From Alphaproteobacteria bacterium (GTDB lineage: Bacteria; Pseudomonadota; Alphaproteobacteria; Micavibrionales; UBA2020): a stretch of DNA of 64,000 nucleotides. Below, one piece after another: positions 14,091-21,767 of the stretch. The position numbers and the translations under genes are program-made. Positions within the stretch are counted from its first letter, which is position 1, and each line of letters starts with the position of its first letter. Location of the stretch: NCBI GenBank assembly GCA_025934695.1, contig JAICWS010000006.1, positions 62,001 through 126,000 on the forward strand, written 5' to 3'. Below the pieces are notes generated by a model. The model did not search any database. It was not told where the DNA came from and saw only the letters and a program-made list of their open reading frames with translations.

Positions 14091-15905
14091 TTATTGGCAG
14101 GCCAAGCATTCTTCGTACTTGTTTCCACCCTCGGAGTTCTTTGTCGCTTTTTTCAGCTTGCCGTCGCCGCCATTCGCGCTTTCGGCGCGCTGGATCGACT
14201 TGGAACGGCAGTAATACAGGGACTTCACGCCGCGCTTCCAGGCCATCCAGTGGATCTGGTGCAGGTCGCGCTTGTGCACGTCGGCCGGCAGGAAGACGTT
14301 CAGCGACTGCGCCTGGCACACATAGGGCGTGCGGTCGGCCGCATGTTCGATCAACCATCTTTGATCCAGCTCGAACGCGGTCTTGAACACGTCCTTCTCC
14401 TCCTGGCTCAGGAAGTCGAGATGCTGGACGGAGCCTTCGTTGGTCACGATGCTGGTCCAGACTTCCTCGGTGTTCTTGCCCTTGGTGGCCAGCAGCACTT
14501 CGAGGTTCTTGTTGCGCACGAAATGCGAGCCGGACAGCGTCTTGTGCGTGTAAGCGTTCGCCGTGTTGGGCTCGATGCCGGGCGACGCGCCGCCCGTGAT
14601 GATCGAGATGGAGGCCGTGGGCGCGATCGCGATCTTGTTCGAGAAGCGCTCCATGATGCCGTATTCTTTCGCATCGGGGCAGGGGCCGCGCTCGTGCGCC
14701 AGCTTCACCGAAGCGGCGTCGCAGCCCGACTTGATGTGCTTGAACATGCGCTTGTTCCATACTTTCGCCATCACGCCTTCCAGCGGGATCATTTTTGACT
14801 GCAGGAACGAATGGAAGCCCATCACGCCGAGGCCGATGGAGCGTTCGCGCATGGCCGCGTATTTCGCGCGCATCATGGAATCCGGCGCGCGGTTGATGAA
14901 GTCGGTCAGCACGTTGTCGAGGAAGCGGCAGCAATCCTCGATGAAGGTCGGATGGTCTTCCCATTCCTCGAACTTCTCGAGGTTGACGGAGGACAGGCAG
15001 CAGACGGCGGTGCGGTCCTGGCCGTGATGGTCGCGGCCCGTGGGCAGCGTGATCTCGGAGCACAGGTTCGACATCTTCACGTTCAGGCCGGCCAGCTTGT
15101 GGTGTTCGGGGATGGCGCGGTTGACATGGTCGGAGAAGAGCAGGTACGGCTCGCCCGTCTCGATGCGGGCTGTCAGGATGCGGATCCACAGGGCGCGCGC
15201 CGAGATGCGCTCGATGACGCTGCCGTCCTTGGGCGAGGTCAGCGCCCATTCTTCGTCTTTTTCGACGGCGCGCATGAAGGCGTCGGAAATCACGATGCCG
15301 TGGTGCAAGTTCAGCGCCTTGCGGTTCGGATCGCCGCCCGAGGGCTTGCGCATCTCGATGAATTCCTCGATCTCGGGATGCGAGACGGGCAGGTACACGG
15401 CTGCGGAGCCGCGGCGGAGCGAGCCTTGGGAAATCGCGAGGGTCAGGCTGTCCATGACGCGAATGAAGGGCACGATGCCGGAGGTCTTGCCGTTCTTGCC
15501 GACTTTCTCGCCGATGGAGCGCAGATTGCCCCAGTAGGAGCCGATGCCGCCACCTCTGCTGGCGAGCCAGACGTTCTCGTTCCACAGGTCAACGATGCCG
15601 TTGAGGCTGTCATCGCACTCGTTCAGGAAGCAGGAGATGGGCAGGCCGCGGTCGGTGCCGCCGTTCGACAGAACGGGAGTTGCGGGCATGAACCAGAGTT
15701 TGGAGATATAGTCATAAAGCCGCTGGGCATGGGCGGCGTCATCCGCGAAATACATTGCGACGCGCGCAAAGAGATCCTGGAAAGACTCACCTGGAAGCAG
15801 GTAACGGTCGTTGAGGGTATCTTTTCCGAAAGACGTGAGAAGGCTGTCGCGAGAGCGGTCGATCGTAACTTTCGCGCCCTTCGCAACTTGTGCGACATCG
15901 AACAT
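14091..15905 (-). CDS. nrdA: Ribonucleotide reductase class Ia large subunit (NrdA)
   Basis: A 604-residue catalytic subunit that reduces ribonucleoside diphosphates. Key features: the cysteine in PISCFLN, NLCSEITLP (the N-x-C-x-E catalytic triad), CCLSSVNL (second redox cysteine), the paired tyrosines in SLYYCRSK for radical transfer, and a C-terminal ECLACQ redox pair. ATG 15905 is chosen because GGGGAGATAAATCGG precedes it; the ATG at 15929 has no ribosome site. The protein is shorter than E. coli NrdA (about 760 residues) and has no N-terminal ATP cone, so dATP activity feedback through that domain is not expected. The first gene of nrdA-wHTH-nrdB. Confidence 0.95.
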   Translation of the reverse strand: MFDVAQVAKGAKVTIDRSRDSLLTSFGKDTLNDRYLLPGESFQDLFARVAMYFADDAAHAQRLYDYISKLWFMPATPVLSNGGTDRGLPISCFLNECDDSLNGIVDLWNENVWLASRGGGIGSYWGNLRSIGEKVGKNGKTSGIVPFIRVMDSLTLAISQGSLRRGSAAVYLPVSHPEIEEFIEMRKPSGGDPNRKALNLHHGIVISDAFMRAVEKDEEWALTSPKDGSVIERISARALWIRILTARIETGEPYLLFSDHVNRAIPEHHKLAGLNVKMSNLCSEITLPTGRDHHGQDRTAVCCLSSVNLEKFEEWEDHPTFIEDCCRFLDNVLTDFINRAPDSMMRAKYAAMRERSIGLGVMGFHSFLQSKMIPLEGVMAKVWNKRMFKHIKSGCDAASVKLAHERGPCPDAKEYGIMERFSNKIAIAPTASISIITGGASPGIEPNTANAYTHKTLSGSHFVRNKNLEVLLATKGKNTEEVWTSIVTNEGSVQHLDFLSQEEKDVFKTAFELDQRWLIEHAADRTPYVCQAQSLNVFLPADVHKRDLHQIHWMAWKRGVKSLYYCRSKSIQRAESANGGDGKLKKATKNSEGGNKYEECLACQ

Positions 15906-16039
15906 CCGATTTATCTCCCCGTAATACATTTTTTTTATTTTTTCGCTTCGACTTCCTCCGCTAAACCCTTCATTTGAATGAAAAGCACCCGAGAGGAAAC
16001 TGAGCTAAAGGCACAAGGCCTTGTTGCCCAATGAGGTAA

Positions 16040-16067
16040 AGCATACCACATCTTGGGTGCCTGTCTA
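16040..16067 (-). promoter_or_regulatory. nrdA promoter with NrdR-like box between -35 and -10
   Basis: On the minus strand TAGACA (16062-16067), 16 bases, then TATGCT (16040-16045) with the TGG extension. ACCCAAGATGTGGT occupies the spacer; this imperfect inverted repeat resembles an NrdR operator, whose position would block RNA polymerase when dNTPs are sufficient. The leader to the nrdA start is about 128 bases and contains the palindrome CAAGGCCTTG. Confidence 0.5.
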
Positions 16068-16188
16068 CGAAAGCGCCTCCAAAAAATTTACGCGCCGGGT
16101 CCAGATTTATCTTGACCAGCGCCGAACCTCAGGAAAAACGAAGTTCCCGAAGCAAAAAATTTTTTCGCGCCTGGAACCGTCATTTTTC

Positions 16189-16221
16189 TTATCCACAAGT
16201 ACACCCGAACTTATGTGTACT
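16189..16221. promoter_or_regulatory. DnaA box plus inverted repeat upstream of nrdA
   Basis: A perfect DnaA box TTATCCACA (16189-16197) is followed immediately by AGTACAC (16198-16204) and GTGTACT (16215-16221), a 7-bp inverted repeat with 10-base spacing. In E. coli DnaA boxes upstream of nrdAB tune its transcription to replication; a similar role here is inference. No gene is seen between 15930 and 16275. Confidence 0.45.
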
Positions 16222-16275
16222 CGTCTAAGTATATGGTAACAAACAGCGCAATTTTCAACGTGAACTGCTTCGAGT

Positions 16276-17145
16276 CTAACAGGCGAAGCTTAAGAAAGGT
16301 TTAAGGCATTTTTGCGCTGAAGGGGCACCCAAGCCGGGGATGCGACTTCGCTTCGCTGTGTCAATCTGGTGGCGTTTCTGCCGGCTATTTTTTGCCCAGA
16401 ACGAAATCCAGCATGCCCTGAAATCGCTCGAGGTGCCGTCGGGCGGAATGCCCAGCTTTTCAGGCGGCAGGTTAAAACGATTCACCCAATAGGTCGGATA
16501 ACCGAAGCTTTTCGCTCCATAGGCATCCCATCCGCCGAAAGCGGCAAACACGACCTCTTCCTTTTTCAGGCCAAGATGCTGAAGGCCCAAGGCATAGGCC
16601 TTGGGATCGGGCTTGTAGGTGCCGTTGTCTTCTGTACTGAGCAGTTCATCGAAAAGACCCGTCATTCCGGCATTGTCGGCGTTCGCCCGAAGCATTTTCG
16701 GGCTGAAATTCGCGATCGTGATGATTTTGATGCCGGCGGCTCTGAGTTTCTTGAGGCCATCCACGGCGTCCGGCCAGGGTTTCAGCGTGAGGTAGGCATT
16801 CAGAAGCCGTTTTTTCTGTTCGTCCGTCGCACTCAGCTTCATGTTCTCGAGCGTGTAGTCGAGGGCGTCTTCCGTCACCTTGAAAAAATCTTCGTAATGG
16901 TTTGTGATCGACCGCAAATACCCGTACTCGAACTGCTTTGCGCGCCAGGCCTTCGTGACTTCCGCCCCTTTGCCGGGAAAAACCTTCTCGACTTCCGGTG
17001 CGACTGAATTTGCATCGAAAATGACAAAGTAGTCGAAGGCGACCGCTTTATAGCGCGGCGCCGCCGCTGGCGCGCTCCCCGGAAACATCACGGCCAATGC
17101 AACAAAACACGCAATGCAGACGCCGGAAATAAATCGAATAGACAT
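16276..17145 (-). CDS. Exported haloacid-dehalogenase-like (HAD type II) protein, apparent 3' frameshift
   Basis: A HAD hydrolase of the type II haloacid dehalogenase group with a signal peptide (cleavage after GSAPAAA). The nucleophile region is AFDYFVIFDANS (the family usually has FDAYGTLFD), the switch region IANFSPKML, and the acidic motifs YKPDPKAY and FAAFGGWDAYGAKSFGYPTYWVNR are intact. After GTSSDF the frame reads an unrelated basic tail to 16276. One base inserted in the run at 16421-16423 would instead give FQGMLDFVLGKK and a stop at 16385-16387, the expected family end. So the gene is either frameshifted near its 3' end or the sequence has a one-base error. The exported location is unusual for this family. 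Confidence 0.7.
   Translation of the reverse strand: MSIRFISGVCIACFVALAVMFPGSAPAAAPRYKAVAFDYFVIFDANSVAPEVEKVFPGKGAEVTKAWRAKQFEYGYLRSITNHYEDFFKVTEDALDYTLENMKLSATDEQKKRLLNAYLTLKPWPDAVDGLKKLRAAGIKIITIANFSPKMLRANADNAGMTGLFDELLSTEDNGTYKPDPKAYALGLQHLGLKKEEVVFAAFGGWDAYGAKSFGYPTYWVNRFNLPPEKLGIPPDGTSSDFRACWISFWAKNSRQKRHQIDTAKRSRIPGLGAPSAQKCLKPFLSFAC
16290..16304. promoter_or_regulatory. TTAA-N7-TTAA site between nrdA promoter and HAD gene
   Basis: TTAA at 16290-16293 and 16301-16304 with a 7-base spacer, the CtrA core spacing. It lies about 220 bases upstream of the nrdA promoter. Confidence 0.25.
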
Positions 17146-17182
17146 TTTGGCTTACCTCTTTCCCCGTGAAAACGGTGCGGAT

Positions 17183-19345
17183 TTAAGTTTTTCTCCAAAC
17201 CGACAGTTCTGAAATCGTATGCTGGAACTTGCGCTTTGTTTCGCGGATGACGAAGGGGACATCGCGCGTGCCGACCAGCTCGAACTGCGGTGACAGCAGG
17301 TTTTTCAGCCCGTCCAACGTCGTAAAGCTTTCGCCGGTGGGGGCCTTGAAGCCGCCCAGCCATTTGGCGCGCGCGGTGAATTCTTCGAGCCACGTATAGG
17401 GCGAAGTCAGGATCAGAAAGCCGCCAGCATTTATCCGCGCCGGGATGGCCTTCAGGAACAACGCAGGGTCGTAAAGCCGGTCGATCAGGTTGCCCGCGAA
17501 AACCAGGTCGTAATCCTTGAATTTCGGGTTCAGGTTGCAGGCGTCGCCCTGCAGAAAAGCGACTTTATCCGCAACACTAGCGAGGCCCAGCGCCTCCAGC
17601 GACGCTTCGCGATACGAGACGAGCTCGCCTTCGTCCTGGATGGTGTAGCGCTGGCGGCCCGTTTTCTGCAGGTTCACCGGCGCTTGGAGCAAGCGGGCGG
17701 AGAAATCAACCGCGTCGACATGATCAAAAGCCCGGGCGAGTTCAAAAGCGCTGCGGCCCGTGGCGCAGCCGATATCAAGAGCGCGCTTCGCCGCATCGCC
17801 TTTGATATACTCGAGGCAAACATCCGCGCAGGCCTTGGGGAAATTCTTCACGCCGAAGTGTTCGTCGCCGTAGTGGAATTCGACGTACATCGCGACCATG
17901 CTGTCGGTCTCATAGATATTCGGTTCAGTCGCGCTCAGCTCCTCCGCCTCGACATAGCGCAGCCCCGCGCACTGGAAGAAATGGCGGCGGAAGGCGTAGC
18001 GGGAATCCCTGATCGCATAGTTGCCGGTCGAGACCCAGCAGCCGCCCTTGAAGATATTGTGCTTGCCGTCGAAGGTCGGCGTCGAGAAATCATCATAGGC
18101 CGGATGCACCTGGAAGCCGGTAAAGCCGTCGATGGGCGTTTCCGTCCATTGCCAGGCATTGCCGATGATGTCGTAAAAGCCGCCGGCGAAAGCGAATTCA
18201 TTCACCGGGCAGGACGACATGTAATGTTCGAGGTTAATATTGCCGGGCGCCTCGTCCCACCAAGGCTGGTCGGTGTCGACGAGGGCGCGCAAGCACTGCC
18301 ACTCCGCCTCGGTCGGCAGGCGGATGCTCTTGCCGGTCTTCTCCGCCTTCCAGTTGCAGAAGGCTTTGGCCTCAAGGTAATTCACCTCCGCCGGCCAGTC
18401 CCAGGGCATGCGGATTTCTTCCAGCATGGCGCGATAACGATAGGAACTGCCGTTTTTCACCCAGAACAGCGGGTGCTGGGCATGCTTGTAAACGGCCCAA
18501 TTCCAGCCTTCCTCGGTCCAGTATTTCCGTTGCGTATAGCCGCCGTCCTCCACGAAGCCGAGGTATTCGCGATTGGAGACGAGATACTGGCTCGCCTTGT
18601 AATCCGCGACCTTCACAATTTCGCGGCCGTATTCATTGTCCCAGCCATAGAGCGGATCATCGCGGTCCTTGCCGAGGCGGATCTCGCCGCCCTTGACCGG
18701 CAGAAGCTTGTTCTGCGGCGGTTCGCCGCTATGGCGGCAGATGTTGCTCCACAGGGGATGGGGCTGCACCAGCGACAAGGGCAGCTGGCGAAGGAGGACA
18801 GCGGAGGTTTCGAGGTGGATGCGCTCGTGCTCGATGCCCATCAGGACGATCCACATCGGATCGTCCCAGGAAATCGGCAGTTTCATGTCGCAGGTGCGGA
18901 TGAAATCGCTGACGATCTCGCGCGTGCGGGCGCGATAGGCTTTCACTTCCGAAGGTTTCGGCCAGTCGTAATGTTTTTCGTCGAGGTCGTCCCACGACAT
19001 TTCGTCCACGCCGATGGCCAGCACGGATTCAAGATGCGGGTCAATGCGTTGTTTGAGGAATCCCGCCACGTTCAGCTTGTTGATGAAGAAGACAGAGGTG
19101 TGGCCGTAATAGAAAATCAGCGGATGGCGCAGGGGGTCGGCGCGGTGAAAGAAGGCCTCGTCGTCCCTCAGGCATTCGAACAGGCTTTCATAGAGCGAAA
19201 AGGACCGGTTGAAATACGCAAGGATTTCAGCGCGCTTGGCCGCGACGTCATCGCCGGTCAGCAGGACCGTGCGCGTGGGAACCAGGCCGCAATAATGAAC
19301 ATCGCCGGATAAAGGGCGTCTTTCAGGGCGGACTGCTGTTGCCAT
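17183..19345 (-). CDS. ovoA: 5-histidylcysteine sulfoxide synthase / mercaptohistidine methyltransferase (OvoA)
   Basis: A 720-residue fusion enzyme of ovothiol biosynthesis. It links cysteine and histidine using oxygen and Fe(II), then methylates the product. Domains in order: an N-terminal DinB-like iron-binding domain with the HERIHLE motif (about residues 175-181), a central formylglycine-generating-enzyme-like domain (about 215-480, with LPTEAEWQ and NAWQWTETP, GGCWVSTGNYAIRDSRYAFRR), and a C-terminal SAM methyltransferase (ALDIGCATGRSAFELA near 540). This three-part fusion is diagnostic of OvoA. The gene stands alone on the minus strand. Ovothiol is a redox-protective thiol. Confidence 0.92.
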   Translation of the reverse strand: MATAVRPERRPLSGDVHYCGLVPTRTVLLTGDDVAAKRAEILAYFNRSFSLYESLFECLRDDEAFFHRADPLRHPLIFYYGHTSVFFINKLNVAGFLKQRIDPHLESVLAIGVDEMSWDDLDEKHYDWPKPSEVKAYRARTREIVSDFIRTCDMKLPISWDDPMWIVLMGIEHERIHLETSAVLLRQLPLSLVQPHPLWSNICRHSGEPPQNKLLPVKGGEIRLGKDRDDPLYGWDNEYGREIVKVADYKASQYLVSNREYLGFVEDGGYTQRKYWTEEGWNWAVYKHAQHPLFWVKNGSSYRYRAMLEEIRMPWDWPAEVNYLEAKAFCNWKAEKTGKSIRLPTEAEWQCLRALVDTDQPWWDEAPGNINLEHYMSSCPVNEFAFAGGFYDIIGNAWQWTETPIDGFTGFQVHPAYDDFSTPTFDGKHNIFKGGCWVSTGNYAIRDSRYAFRRHFFQCAGLRYVEAEELSATEPNIYETDSMVAMYVEFHYGDEHFGVKNFPKACADVCLEYIKGDAAKRALDIGCATGRSAFELARAFDHVDAVDFSARLLQAPVNLQKTGRQRYTIQDEGELVSYREASLEALGLASVADKVAFLQGDACNLNPKFKDYDLVFAGNLIDRLYDPALFLKAIPARINAGGFLILTSPYTWLEEFTARAKWLGGFKAPTGESFTTLDGLKNLLSPQFELVGTRDVPFVIRETKRKFQHTISELSVWRKT

Positions 19346-19460
19346 GCTTCACCGTGCGTAAAAGGCCGCACCCGGGCTAACGCCAGGGTCGCGCGATAAT
19401 TCCTATTCGCCCCGTAGTATTAAGATGGTTACATAGCCGGATTCGGACCCGCGAGCAACC

Positions 19461-19480
19461 GAAAAGCCCCGCGGGCTTGG
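19461..19480 (-). terminator. Weak terminator after the ankyrin pair
   Basis: On the minus strand AAGCCC/GGGCTT form a 6-bp stem followed by TTTTC, about 30 bases past the stop of the ankyrin gene ending at 19511. Confidence 0.45.
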
Positions 19481-19510
19481 TTACCCGGATGTTCGTCGGT
19501 TATCGTCTTG

Positions 19511-20287
19511 TTACAGGCCCGGAGTTCTAAGCCGGAGCGGCTTTTTGACCGCGATTGTCCGCGCGATGCCGGAATGGATGGCGGCGATATCACGGCCCTG
19601 GGCCGCGCGGCTTTCGGCGACCATGGCCTCTTCTCGCCTTGCGATGCAGCCGGCAAGAAAGTCCGCGAACGGCCGCCGGCCGTCGCGGGCGATTTCGAGC
19701 GCGGTCTTGCCCTCTTCGTTCCGGATGTCGTAGCGCGCGCCCTTTTCCACCAGCAATGATATGATCTTTTCATTCGCCCGGAATGTATCGACCGCATAGA
19801 TGAGGGCGTTACCTGCCTTGGCACGCGCATGGACATCGGCGCCCTGCGCGATCAGCAGTTCGGCCCCCTCGAAAAAGCCTTCCGCCGCGGCGACCATCAG
19901 CGGCGTCTCGCCGGATCCGCAGCGGTGATTGGGATTGGCTTTCGCCTCGACCAGCAGGTGGCGGACGACCTCTTCCTGGTGATGGCGGATCGCCTCCATG
20001 ACGGGGCTTTCGCCATCAACGTTCCGCGCGTTAACCTGGGCGCCCGCGTCCAGCAGCAGCTTCGCAAGTTCCAGCGACCCCAGGCGCGCCGCGATATGCA
20101 GGCCGAAGTCATCCTCGGCCTGGAGGTCGTCGCGGATTGTGCGCCAGGCAACAGCGTCCGGGTGATGTTTCAGCACGTCGCGCACAAGGCTGATATTTTC
20201 GGCTTCCAGTGCGCCAAAGAAGGCCTTGCGCGGCGTGCCGCAGAAATCGGCGAGCGTGTCCGCGAATTCGGGATCGACCGTGCGCAT
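19511..20287 (-). CDS. Ankyrin-repeat protein with conserved C-terminal PLxLK-type tail
   Basis: A 258-residue protein starting MRTVDPEFADTLADF at 20287, one base after the stop of the upstream ankyrin gene, so the two are coupled. Ankyrin repeats span about 25-200 (FGLHIAARLGSLELAKLLLDAGAQVNARN, ETPLMVAAAEGFFEGAELLIAQGADVHARA and others). A charged Arg/Glu/Ala helix follows (about 212-236), then the tail GIARTIAVKKPLRLRTPGL. The motif IAVKKPLRLR matches the tails of other ankyrin proteins here. No signal peptide or membrane segment. The function is unknown; the architecture suggests a binding module plus targeting tail. Confidence 0.85.
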   Translation of the reverse strand: MRTVDPEFADTLADFCGTPRKAFFGALEAENISLVRDVLKHHPDAVAWRTIRDDLQAEDDFGLHIAARLGSLELAKLLLDAGAQVNARNVDGESPVMEAIRHHQEEVVRHLLVEAKANPNHRCGSGETPLMVAAAEGFFEGAELLIAQGADVHARAKAGNALIYAVDTFRANEKIISLLVEKGARYDIRNEEGKTALEIARDGRRPFADFLAGCIARREEAMVAESRAAQGRDIAAIHSGIARTIAVKKPLRLRTPGL

Positions 20288-20288
20288 G

Positions 20289-21080
20289 TCAGCTTTTCCT
20301 GAATTGCAGCGGCCTGCGGACCGCGATGGGTACGGTGGTGCCACCCTTGATGATTTCGGTGTCGCGTTCGATGGCGACGCGCAGTTGTTCCGCATTGTCA
20401 TCGGCGATTTCTCGCGCGCAGATGCCGATATAGGCCGCAAGGCCGGGCCGGTTCCGGTCGAAGGCTTCATCCTCCGCGGTAAAGCCCCGTTCGTTACGCA
20501 ATTCCGCGTCGGCGCCGCGTTCGAGCAGCAGCCGCACCATGCCGCGCGCGCCTTGCTCGTCTTCCATGCCGAGGGCGGAAAACAGCGGCGGTTCGCCGCC
20601 CAAGCCCTTGGCATTCACGTCCGCGCCCGCGTCGAGCAGCAGGCGCGCGCATTCCTCCGCGCCGTTAATGGCCGCCCAGGACAGGGCTGTCGCGCCGCCT
20701 TCGCCCGTCTTGTTGATGTCGGCGCGCTCGGATAACAGGTATTCCATGACATCGGGCATGTTCGCCCCCGCGGCCAGCATCAGCGGCGTGCGCCCCGCAT
20801 CATCGGTCACATCGACATCCGCGCCTGCCATCACCAGCGCCTTCGCGACCTCGAGCCGGCCGCGCTGTGCCGCCCGATGCAGGGGCGTCTCGATGCGGCT
20901 GACGGTGTCATCGTCATCACCGCCGGTGTTGCGCCTCCAGCTGTGCGCGCCGGAATGATCGCGCAGGAAGTCGGCCACGGCTACGGCGTCGCCATCTTCG
21001 ACCAGCCTGAAGAAATGCTCTTCAAGCTGCGTCTGCTGCGCTTTTGCCGCCTTTTTAAATGAAGAGCCGGTTCTTTTCAT
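20289..21080 (-). CDS. Ankyrin-repeat protein with conserved C-terminal PLxFK-type tail
   Basis: A 263-residue protein from ATG 21080 (an in-frame ATG at 21095 overlaps the predicted -10 box and is less likely). Four to five ankyrin repeats cover about 55-215 (ETPLHRAAQRGRLEVAKALVMAGADVDVTD, TPLMLAAGANMPDVMEYLLSERADINK, TALSWAAINGAEECARLLLDAGADVNAKG). The protein ends VPIAVRRPLQFRKS, the shared tail motif in its shortest form. It is the first gene of a two-gene ankyrin operon. Because the -10 box lies only 6-12 bases before the ATG, the mRNA may have almost no leader. Confidence 0.85.
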   Translation of the reverse strand: MKRTGSSFKKAAKAQQTQLEEHFFRLVEDGDAVAVADFLRDHSGAHSWRRNTGGDDDDTVSRIETPLHRAAQRGRLEVAKALVMAGADVDVTDDAGRTPLMLAAGANMPDVMEYLLSERADINKTGEGGATALSWAAINGAEECARLLLDAGADVNAKGLGGEPPLFSALGMEDEQGARGMVRLLLERGADAELRNERGFTAEDEAFDRNRPGLAAYIGICAREIADDNAEQLRVAIERDTEIIKGGTTVPIAVRRPLQFRKS

Positions 21081-21086
21081 GCTTTT

Positions 21087-21115
21087 ACATAACATAAACG
21101 GGAGGCGCAGGTCAA
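21087..21115 (-). promoter_or_regulatory. Promoter of the tandem ankyrin operon
   Basis: TTGACC (21110-21115) and TTATGT (21087-21092) on the minus strand, 17-base spacer. The -10 match is modest. Confidence 0.4.
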
Positions 21116-21349
21116 TTTCGATTCCCTGTCCCGTTTTTTCGCTGAGTAATAAAATTACCCGTTCGGAAAAGAGCCCGGCAGTTTTATTCCAATTGAGCAG
21201 TCGTTCAGGGACATTTCCTGTTTATTTTCATTGCCTTGTTGACAATGGTGCGCCGCAGCAGGATGGTGAGCGCGAAAACAAGCCGTGTGCTGGCCAGCTG
21301 ACTAGGGCGCCGCCATCGGCAAAAAGACAAAAAGAGATAAAGGTGTGTC

Positions 21350-21571
21350 ATGAACAACAATGAAAACGAAGTCAGCGACTTCTTCTCCCGCTCGATCAAT
21401 GCGGCTTTCGGCATCGCGGCTTATAAAATGGAAGGCGGCCATCAGTACCGCCGTCCCGCCCAGGAGATCGACGAAAAACTGTCTCCCGAAGCGCGCGAAT
21501 TGCTCGGCAAAAAGCGCAATCCGTGGAAGGAAGGCTGGCATAACGGCTTCCCGCCCGGCGCAGGAGCCTAA
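21350..21571 (+). CDS. Small hypothetical protein (73 aa)
   Basis: A 73-residue hydrophilic protein beginning MNNNENEVSDFFSRS, with AAAGGTG at the right distance before ATG and a strong terminator (21608-21638) after it, so it forms a single-gene unit. Residues 10-28 could form an amphipathic helix; the C-terminal part (RNPWKEGWHNGFPPG) is rich in Trp and Gly. No family recognised. The 21116-21349 stretch upstream shows no gene. Confidence 0.6.
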   Translation: MNNNENEVSDFFSRSINAAFGIAAYKMEGGHQYRRPAQEIDEKLSPEARELLGKKRNPWKEGWHNGFPPGAGA

Positions 21572-21607
21572 AGGATACTAAGGACTATCTCTCCGCAATA
21601 CTTTTAA

Positions 21608-21638
21608 CCGCCCCGACCTTTCCTCGGGGCGGTTTTTT
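21608..21638 (+). terminator. Rho-independent terminator after the 73-aa gene
   Basis: CCGCCCCGA and TCGGGGCGG form a 9-bp stem around a short loop, followed by six T. Confidence 0.92.
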
Positions 21639-21767
21639 ATCTGCACAATTTCTCATAACTTCCACCATCAAGGGGACACAAACGCCCGGTACTCTTGAAA
21701 TATGCTTTTGATATTCGAAACAAACCGTGCCAAAAGTTGCATAACAAAAGGGTGGACCCGTTATTCA

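Noticed and set aside
13874-14128. An 84-residue version of the small gene between nrdA and nrdB, starting at 14128
   Set aside because: The first 28 residues are read from the 3' end of nrdA; the internal ATG at 14044 has the ribosome site.
7536-16197. Replication origin, suggested by two perfect DnaA boxes
   Set aside because: The boxes are single and 8.6 kb apart, with no box cluster, no AT-rich unwinding element between them and no dnaA, parAB or hemE nearby.
16021-16239. A 72-codon plus-strand frame upstream of nrdA
   Set aside because: It overlaps the nrdA promoter, has no ribosome site and its composition is non-coding.
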